Origin: an uncultured Ruminococcus sp.
Lineage (GTDB): Bacteria; Bacillota; Clostridia; Oscillospirales; Ruminococcaceae
Assembly: GCA_947174965.1 (NCBI GenBank)
Contig: CAMWKY010000163.1
Location: forward strand, 1 to 5,426
Reading direction: 5' to 3'
Length of the DNA: 5,426 nt
Under the pieces are notes generated by a model. That model worked only from the letters and a program-made list of their open reading frames with translations. It was not told the DNA's origin and did not search any database. Below are positions 1-5,426 of this stretch, piece after piece (within the stretch, counting starts at the first letter, position 1; each line of letters begins with the position of its first letter). Made by a program: the position numbers and the translations under genes.

Positions 1-78
1 ATACAATTCAGATAATATATTATTGCCGTAAAGTTTCATTGAATTACAGAATTATGACAATAGTTAAGAAAAACTTCC

Positions 79-108
79 TTGACAAACATTATAAACAAAT
101 GGTATAAT
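79..108 (+). promoter_or_regulatory. Sigma-A-type promoter of the pectate lyase gene
   Basis: A consensus -35 box TTGACA lies at 79-84 and a consensus -10 box TATAAT at 103-108, separated by 18 bp. A TGn extended -10 element (100-102) directly precedes the -10 box. Transcription would start near 115, leaving a leader of about 38 nt before the lyase ATG. Both hexamers match consensus fully, which suggests strong basal expression by the housekeeping sigma factor. I see no obvious operator or catabolite-response palindrome overlapping it, although the first 78 bases are too few to exclude upstream control. Confidence 0.85.
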
Positions 109-137
109 GAAGAAAAAATATTGTATAATATTATTAT

Positions 138-144
138 AAGGAGG
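138..144 (+). promoter_or_regulatory. Ribosome binding site of the pectate lyase gene
   Basis: AAGGAGG is a 7-base match to the anti-Shine-Dalgarno sequence. It sits 8 nt before the ATG at 153. An in-frame TAA at 126-128 with no start codon between it and 153 makes this the only reasonable start. Confidence 0.9.
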
Positions 145-152
145 TTTTTTAT

Positions 153-2690
153 ATGAAAATCAGGAAAATACTTGCTTCTGTAATTGCATTGTGTTCTGTA
201 GGCGGATTACTGCCAGTCAATATAGTACAACAGCAGAAAGCAAGTGCATCTGAAAACGTTCTTGCATTTCCGGGAGCTGTAGGCGGTGGAAAATATGCAA
301 CGGGCGGACGTGGCGGAGAAGTTTATCACGTCACAAACCTTAACGACAGCGGAGCAGGTTCATTCCGTGATGCTGTAAGCAAATCGGGCAGAATTGTTGT
401 ATTTGATGTAAGCGGGACAATCGAACTCAAAGGCAATATTCTTTGTCAGAGCAATATCACAATTGCAGGACAGACAGCTCCGGGCGGTTCAGGTATCACT
501 CTCAAAAACTACAAATTAGGTATGTCAGGGGACAATATAATCTGCCGATATATTTCTTCACGTCCAGGACCATATGCCTCAACAAGTTCAGGCAATGACG
601 CATGGGGCGGTGCAAAGGGTTCAAACTCTATTATAGACCACTGTTCTATGGGCTGGACAACTGACGAGCAGTGGGGACTTTATTCCAACAATGAATACTA
701 TACCGTACAGTATTCCGTTATAGGTCCTGCTGATTCATGGGGCGGTCACAAAAAAGGTCTGCACGGCTTCGGTTTGATGATGGGCAAGGGTAACCTCACT
801 TTCGACCATAATCTTATTATACATAACGTTTCAAGAAATTTTCGTGGCAAGGTGCAGAGTACATATACAGCTGATTTCACCAACAATGTAATTTATGACT
901 GGGGCTATCAGACCGCCTATGGTACTATCGGACACCTTAACTATGTCAACAATACGCTTAAAATGGGCAACTCCACAACAGGCGGTAAGCATTATATAAA
1001 TGTAGACAGTTCAACAAGTCCGCAGAATTTCAAGGTATATATTGCAGGAAATGCCATGTTGAATAAAGATAACACCATATATAACAATCTCACAAGTGAC
1101 AACTGGGCAGGTGTTGACGTTAAAGAGTCTATCGGAATAACCAAAAATGACCTTGTTTCAAATTCTCCGTTTGCAATTACAGTAAATGGCGAGAACGTTT
1201 CATCTGTCGGCGGAGTTGAAAGCTCACAGGATTCATATAATCATGTTATTCAGTTTGCAGGAAACGGCATATCATCAGAAAAAAGAACAGCTATAGACAA
1301 GCAGTGTGCATATGAAACTGAAAGTGGTACAGGCTCATGCAGTGGTACTTCTGAATATGACGCATCAATGACAGACCTTGATAAATATAGTATTAAGTGC
1401 GGAGTAACGTACACTTACCCGTCAGCCGTACTTGAAAAGCAGATTGTTGACAGCGACAATGACGGTATGCCTGATGACTGGGAGCTTGCAAGAGGGCTTG
1501 ACCCGAATGATGCAGGTGACTACAAAGGTGATTACTGCGGTCAGGGATATATGAATATCGAGTATTATATCAATGATTTAACTGTTGATTCATTCCCTGA
1601 AGGTGTTGTAACACTTTCTCCCGAAAGTTCAGTTCCGCCACAACCGCCTACTCCTGCAATATCAGCATTTGAAACAATAGAGGCTGAAAATTTTGACGAA
1701 CAAGAGGGTATAAAAGCAGAAGATTTGTCAACAGGCGGTAAAAATATCGGCTATATTGAAAACGGCGATTATGTCATGTTCAAGAAAGTTGATTTTGGAG
1801 ACGGTGCAAAGTCATTCGGCGGTAAATTTTCGGGCAATCCATGTACAATAGAGCTTTATCTTGACAATATGAATGATGATTCTCCTGTTGCATCTGTAGA
1901 TTTCAAAGGCACATCAGGATTTAATGATTATCAGGATATTATGTTCAATATTCCGAAAATAACAGGTACACACGCTCTCTACATCAGATTTACAGGCGGA
2001 GACGGCTATCTTATGAATATAGACAGCTTTATTTTCAGTAAAGATATAGCAATATTAAACGGAAAATATTTCACTCATGCTGCTGTAAATGACAATGCAA
2101 ACCCGACTTCATGGGAGATAGCAGAAAATGCCGATACAGGCTCACTTATTTTTGGCGACCGTGATTTCACAATGACATCAATTCCCGACTGCATAAAAGG
2201 TGCAGAGATAATGAAAACTTCATGTGATGCAAAGACAGTAATGTCAGGAAATACACTTGTATTCACTGCCGGAGCAGATATTGACTTCTATGTCGGAGTT
2301 GATACACGTGTAGAGAATACACCCGAATTTCTTGCCGATTACACAAAAACAACCGAAACTTTCACTACATCAAATGATGTTGAATATGTGCTTTACAAGA
2401 GGACTTTCAATGCGAATAAACCTGTAGTAGTCGGCAATAACGGACAGTCGGCTTACTGTATGAACTTCACATTATTTGCAGTACCTGCATCAAGTGAACT
2501 AAAAGGAGATATAAACAGTGATGGTGCTGTTGATGTTGCTGACCTTGTATTGATGTGCAAGCACATTCTTTCAGAATCACCATTGACAGCAGAGCAGGCA
2601 AAAATTGCAGACCTTGACGGCGATGGCAGAATAGATGTTTTTGACATGATTGCACTGCGTAAAATTGTAGCCGGAAATATAAAATCATAA
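153..2690 (+). CDS. Secreted dockerin-bearing pectate lyase (PL1-like) with CBM6-like module
   Basis: Predicted to cleave homogalacturonan by Ca2+-dependent beta-elimination outside the cell, as part of a cellulosome. Residues 1-32 form a signal peptide (K2, R4, K5; hydrophobic core; likely cleavage after A-S-A at 30-32). Residues 37 to about 420 resemble PL1 parallel beta-helix lyases: AFPGA start, TGGRGG, LNDSGAGSFRDAV, VVFDVSGTIEL, ITIAGQTAPG, IDHCSMGWTTDE (161-172) and NNVIYDWG. The usual R-x-P-R signature reads R-N-F-R (228-231). Residues 431-476 carry a DSDNDGMPDDWE calcium-loop segment common at the end of such lyases. A Pro-rich linker (485-502) leads to a CBM6-like module (about 503-630; IEAENF, GYIENGDYV, terminal NID), then an unnamed beta-rich module (about 632-779). 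A type I dockerin (783-845) has two Ca2+ loops, D786/N788/D790/D797 and D820/D822/D824/D831. The frame is intact. Pectate lyase activity and the scaffoldin partner are inferred from family resemblance; the dockerin is certain. Confidence 0.93.
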   Translation: MKIRKILASVIALCSVGGLLPVNIVQQQKASASENVLAFPGAVGGGKYATGGRGGEVYHVTNLNDSGAGSFRDAVSKSGRIVVFDVSGTIELKGNILCQSNITIAGQTAPGGSGITLKNYKLGMSGDNIICRYISSRPGPYASTSSGNDAWGGAKGSNSIIDHCSMGWTTDEQWGLYSNNEYYTVQYSVIGPADSWGGHKKGLHGFGLMMGKGNLTFDHNLIIHNVSRNFRGKVQSTYTADFTNNVIYDWGYQTAYGTIGHLNYVNNTLKMGNSTTGGKHYINVDSSTSPQNFKVYIAGNAMLNKDNTIYNNLTSDNWAGVDVKESIGITKNDLVSNSPFAITVNGENVSSVGGVESSQDSYNHVIQFAGNGISSEKRTAIDKQCAYETESGTGSCSGTSEYDASMTDLDKYSIKCGVTYTYPSAVLEKQIVDSDNDGMPDDWELARGLDPNDAGDYKGDYCGQGYMNIEYYINDLTVDSFPEGVVTLSPESSVPPQPPTPAISAFETIEAENFDEQEGIKAEDLSTGGKNIGYIENGDYVMFKKVDFGDGAKSFGGKFSGNPCTIELYLDNMNDDSPVASVDFKGTSGFNDYQDIMFNIPKITGTHALYIRFTGGDGYLMNIDSFIFSKDIAILNGKYFTHAAVNDNANPTSWEIAENADTGSLIFGDRDFTMTSIPDCIKGAEIMKTSCDAKTVMSGNTLVFTAGADIDFYVGVDTRVENTPEFLADYTKTTETFTTSNDVEYVLYKRTFNANKPVVVGNNGQSAYCMNFTLFAVPASSELKGDINSDGAVDVADLVLMCKHILSESPLTAEQAKIADLDGDGRIDVFDMIALRKIVAGNIKS

Positions 2691-2704
2691 ATACATAAAT
2701 CCCG

Positions 2705-2755
2705 AAATCACCGCATATCCTTTAATGATATATTAAAGCGAAAATGTGGTGATTT
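2705..2755 (+). promoter_or_regulatory. Nested hairpin sequestering the ATPase ribosome binding site
   Basis: An outer 12 bp stem pairs 2705-2716 with 2744-2755 (one G-U pair, 2713/2747). It encloses an inner 7 bp stem pairing 2720-2726 with 2732-2738 across a 5 nt loop. The 3' arm contains GGTGAT (2748-2753), the only Shine-Dalgarno-like sequence for the ATPase start at 2757. It would pair with the ATCACC part of the 16S rRNA 3' end. The 5' arm carries ATCACC itself (2707-2712), so the leader mimics the ribosomal anti-Shine-Dalgarno. The pairing is seen in the sequence; translational control is inferred. Only four T's follow and they run into the start codon, so a terminator role is less likely. 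It matches no riboswitch class I recognise. Confidence 0.55.
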
Positions 2756-2756
2756 T

Positions 2757-5387
2757 ATGGGATTGACAGAAAAGGAAGCATCAGCACGGCTTAAAACGGA
2801 CGGACTGAATATACTGGAGGAAAAAAAGAAAACAAGCGCAGTTAAGATATTTGCAGGGCAGTTCAAAGATGTTATGGTTATGATATTATTAGGTGCAACT
2901 GTCATATCTGTTCTTGTCGGAGAAGTTTCAGATGCTGTTACAATAATTCTTATTGTGCTTTTAAATGCAATTTTAGGATTTATTCAGGAATACCGTACGG
3001 AACATACACTTGAGGCGTTAAAATCCATGACGTCTCCGACAGCTAAATGTTATAGAGACGGCAGACTGAAAGAAATCGAAGCAGAGAAGCTTGTTGTTGA
3101 TGATGTAATCGAACTGGAAGCAGGTGACAGAGTACCAGCCGATTGTGTTATTCTTAACTGTTCAGGATTTTTTGCAGATGAAGCCATTCTTACAGGTGAA
3201 TCCGAACCGACAGCTAAAAGAGTTGGTATAACAAGCGACATGGATAACAGCATAAACAAGCCTAATATCATATATTGCGGAACATCTGCTGTAAAGGGTA
3301 CTTGTCGGGCTAAAGTCATTGCAACGGGAACACGTACGCAAATGGGACATATATCGGAACTTATTGCAGATATAGACAAGGAAATGACACCTTTGCAGAA
3401 ACGTCTTGCCGAATTAGGAAAAGTTGTTGCTATAATATGCCTTGTAGTATGTTTTGCCGTATTTGGAGCAGGTGTACTTCGTGGCGAGGACGTTTTTACT
3501 ATGATGATGACAGGAATAACTGTTGCCATAGCTGCTATTCCTGAAGGACTTCCTGCAACAGTTACTATTGCCCTTGCACTTGCTGTAAGCCGTATGCTGA
3601 AACAAAAGGCACTTGTAAACAAACTGCACAGCGTTGAAACATTAGGTTGTGCATCTGTCATATGCTCCGACAAGACAGGTACAATAACCGAAAATAAAAT
3701 GACAGTTACAGAACTCTCCACAGCAGACAGCGATTATCATTTTACAGGAATGGGATATAAAATAAGCGGAGAAGTAACAGAAGATGAAAAAGCAATAAAT
3801 CCGATTAATGAAAAATCTTTGTGTGAGACGCTGAAATGCGGTATCGTATGTTCAACAGCATCTATTTCTACGGATAAATCAAATTCAAGCCGTAGACGTG
3901 GTGCGCTCAGAGCAAAAGGCGAATGGACGGCAACAGGCGACCCGACAGAAATAGCACTTCTTGTTGCATCTGCAAAAGCAGGTATTACAAGAGAAAATCT
4001 GAACTGCACAAAACTGAAAGAATTTCCCTTTGACAGTGAAACAAGATTTATGGCAGTGCATTGTGCTGAACATTCAGACAAAAAGATATATTTTAAAGGT
4101 GCAGAGGAAGTTATTTTGCCACGCTGTACACAATACATGAATAAAAAAGGCGAACTTATCCCGATAACTCCGAAAATGAGGAAAAAAATATCAGAAAAAG
4201 TCATAGAAATGTCGGATAGAGCGTTGAGAGTGCTTGCACTTGCTTTCTGTTTTTCAGATGTTTTTGATGAAAAACGTGGAAATCTTGTCTTTTTAGGATT
4301 GGCAGGAATGATTGACCCTCCACGTGAGGAGGCAAAAATTGCTATAAGAAAATGTGCAAATGCTTCTGTCAGGGCAGTCATGATAACAGGCGACCACAAA
4401 AATACAGCTGTTGCAATTGCAAAAAAGGCGGGACTTCTCAAAAACGGCAAAGCTATGACAGGTGCAGAGCTTGACACTCTTACAGATGAACAGCTTGACA
4501 GATGCATAAACAGCTATACAGTTTTTGCAAGAGTTGAGCCGGTACACAAATTGAGGATTGTACGCAGTTTCAAGCGACGTGGTGAGATTGTCACAATGAC
4601 AGGCGACGGAGTAAATGATGCGCCTGCAATAAAAGAAGCTGATGTAGGTGTAGCAATGGGAATAACAGGTACAGACGTTACAAAGCAGGCTGCTGATGTA
4701 ATTCTGCTTGATGATAATCTTGCAACACTTGTAAATGCTGTTGAACAGGGGCGTTGTGTGTATTCAAATATAAGAAAGTTTGTACGCTATCTTCTTTCAT
4801 GCAATATTGGCGAAGTTCTTACAATGTTTCTTGGAATATTAATGGGTATGCCGATAATTTTAATGCCCGTCCAGTTGTTGCTTGTCAATCTTGTAACAGA
4901 CGGCTTGCCTGCGATAGCACTTGGACTTGAACCGCCCGATAGTGATATAATGAATAAACCGCCACGCAAATCTATAGAGGGATTTTTTGCAGGCGGTCTG
5001 ATGTCAAAAATAATTTTTCGTGGAATATTCATAGGTTTGTCAACTCTTGCATCATTTGCAGTTATAATGCGAATGGGCGGAACTGTTGAAGCAAGCAGAA
5101 CAGGTGCATTGATAACGCTTGTAATGTCACAGCTTATTCATGTATTTGAATGTAAATCCGAAAAACACTCAATATTCGGCATAAATATATTCAACAATGT
5201 AAAGCTTATACTTGCCGTTGTGGTATCATTTATAGCACTTGCTGTAGCTGTATTTATTCCGCAGTTGCAGGGCATATTTCAGACAGTATCGCTTGACTCA
5301 AATCAACTGCTTACTGCACTTGGATTCAGTGTTGCCGTACCTGTTATAAGCGGAATCTTTGGCAGATTCGGAGCTAAAAATCAGTAA
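2757..5387 (+). CDS. Calcium-translocating P-type ATPase (P2 type)
   Basis: An inner-membrane pump expected to export Ca2+ from the cytoplasm using ATP. All core P-type motifs are present: TGES (146-149) in the actuator domain, DKTGT with phosphorylated D305, GDPTE (394-398) and KGAEE (447-451) in the nucleotide-binding domain, TGD (544-546), and TGDGVNDAP (615-623). About ten membrane segments are visible: two at 38-77, two at 222-272, and six between 676 and 870. Ca2+-coordinating residues of the SERCA/PMCA group are kept: PEGLP in M4 (E263), N683 and E686 in M5, N711, T714 and D715 in M6. The position of SERCA E908 in M8 appears to be Q792. The protein begins directly at the cation-ATPase N-terminal domain (GLTEKEA). 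No in-frame ATG, GTG or TTG lies between the lyase stop and 2757, so the start is fixed. Length is normal for bacterial members. An Arg-rich insert occupies about 374-386. Ca2+ is the likely ion; Mn2+ cannot be excluded from sequence. Confidence 0.94.
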   Translation: MGLTEKEASARLKTDGLNILEEKKKTSAVKIFAGQFKDVMVMILLGATVISVLVGEVSDAVTIILIVLLNAILGFIQEYRTEHTLEALKSMTSPTAKCYRDGRLKEIEAEKLVVDDVIELEAGDRVPADCVILNCSGFFADEAILTGESEPTAKRVGITSDMDNSINKPNIIYCGTSAVKGTCRAKVIATGTRTQMGHISELIADIDKEMTPLQKRLAELGKVVAIICLVVCFAVFGAGVLRGEDVFTMMMTGITVAIAAIPEGLPATVTIALALAVSRMLKQKALVNKLHSVETLGCASVICSDKTGTITENKMTVTELSTADSDYHFTGMGYKISGEVTEDEKAINPINEKSLCETLKCGIVCSTASISTDKSNSSRRRGALRAKGEWTATGDPTEIALLVASAKAGITRENLNCTKLKEFPFDSETRFMAVHCAEHSDKKIYFKGAEEVILPRCTQYMNKKGELIPITPKMRKKISEKVIEMSDRALRVLALAFCFSDVFDEKRGNLVFLGLAGMIDPPREEAKIAIRKCANASVRAVMITGDHKNTAVAIAKKAGLLKNGKAMTGAELDTLTDEQLDRCINSYTVFARVEPVHKLRIVRSFKRRGEIVTMTGDGVNDAPAIKEADVGVAMGITGTDVTKQAADVILLDDNLATLVNAVEQGRCVYSNIRKFVRYLLSCNIGEVLTMFLGILMGMPIILMPVQLLLVNLVTDGLPAIALGLEPPDSDIMNKPPRKSIEGFFAGGLMSKIIFRGIFIGLSTLASFAVIMRMGGTVEASRTGALITLVMSQLIHVFECKSEKHSIFGINIFNNVKLILAVVVSFIALAVAVFIPQLQGIFQTVSLDSNQLLTALGFSVAVPVISGIFGRFGAKNQ

Positions 5388-5406
5388 TATCTGCCTATAT
5401 ATTTTT
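5361..5406 (+). terminator. Possible weak intrinsic terminator after the ATPase gene
   Basis: GGCAGAT (5361-5367) is an exact inverted repeat of ATCTGCC (5389-5395), giving a 7 bp stem with a 21 nt loop that spans the ATPase stop codon. An AT-rich stretch with five T's (5402-5406) follows about 6 nt after the stem. The large loop and the delayed T-run make this a poor match to a classical terminator, so it may be coincidental. Confidence 0.3.
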
Positions 5407-5426
5407 ATTAAGCACAACTGTAAAAG

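Noticed and set aside
31..76. Inverted repeat AAGTTT (31-36) and AAACTT (71-76) upstream of the promoter
   Set aside because: Six bp arms in AT-rich DNA separated by 34 nt are expected by chance, and no T-run or operator-like symmetry supports them.
124..129. A second TATAAT as an alternative -10 for the lyase gene
   Set aside because: No -35-like hexamer lies 16-18 bp upstream, and the perfect promoter at 79-108 already explains transcription. AT-rich leaders often contain such matches by chance.
2641..2669. TTGACA at 2641-2646 inside the dockerin, as a promoter for the ATPase
   Set aside because: The hexamer is exact, but the bases 17-18 bp downstream (ATTGTA, TTGTAG) are poor -10 boxes. 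The hexamer also falls on the conserved F-D-M codons of the second dockerin repeat.
2705..2756. The intergenic hairpin as an intrinsic terminator of the lyase gene, or as a yybP-ykoY-type metal riboswitch
   Set aside because: Only four T's follow and they merge with the ATPase start codon, so termination fits poorly. The element is too short and lacks the conserved loops I would expect of a known metal riboswitch.
2688..2757. Lyase and ATPase in the same reading frame, as a stop-codon read-through fusion
   Set aside because: The frames do agree, but the lyase ends in a complete dockerin and a plain TAA with no recoding signal. A secreted enzyme fused to a membrane pump would also put the pump N-terminus on the wrong side.
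3050..3721. 223-codon open frame on the - strand inside the ATPase gene
   Set aside because: It lies wholly opposite conserved ATPase motifs, has no recognisable domain, and its Ser/Thr/Ile-rich product is what antisense reading of this codon usage gives.
3737..4507. 256-codon open frame on the - strand inside the ATPase gene
   Set aside because: It is an antisense shadow of the nucleotide-binding and phosphorylation domains, with no family resemblance.

Overview
This 5.4 kb window holds two genes, both on the + strand. The first (153-2690) encodes an 845-residue secreted modular pectate lyase ending in a type I dockerin. The second (2757-5387) encodes an 876-residue P-type calcium-transporting ATPase. 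The sequence is AT-rich with strong AAGGAGG-type ribosome binding. A lyase with a dockerin points to an anaerobic, plant-fibre-degrading Firmicute that builds a cellulosome. The protein style resembles gut or rumen Ruminococcus or a close relative. That placement is an inference from domain content, not a species call.

Layout: 1-78 is AT-rich and shows no gene. A near-perfect vegetative (sigma-A-like) promoter at 79-108 drives a short leader of about 38 nt, a strong ribosome binding site (138-144) and the lyase gene. The lyase reads, in order: signal peptide, PL1-type beta-helix, a short DxDxDG calcium-loop segment, a Pro-rich linker, a CBM6-like module, a second beta-rich module I cannot name, and the dockerin. 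The 66 bp gap to the ATPase contains a nested hairpin whose 3' arm includes the ATPase ribosome binding site. No convincing promoter or terminator lies in this gap, so read-through from the lyase promoter is plausible. A weak terminator-like hairpin overlaps the ATPase stop codon, and the last 20 or so bases are featureless.

How the genes may work together: the lyase would be exported and docked on a scaffoldin to cleave homogalacturonan, and it carries up to three calcium-dependent elements (PL1 active site, DxDxDG loop, dockerin). The ATPase would pump Ca2+ out of the cytoplasm. Their adjacency may be functional, since pectin gels are Ca2+-crosslinked, or it may be chance. The sequence alone cannot decide.

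I see no clearly novel system. The items most worth a second look are the hairpin that covers the ATPase ribosome binding site, the unnamed module at lyase residues 632-779, the altered R-x-P-R signature of the lyase, and a GC-rich Arg-rich insert in the ATPase nucleotide-binding domain.
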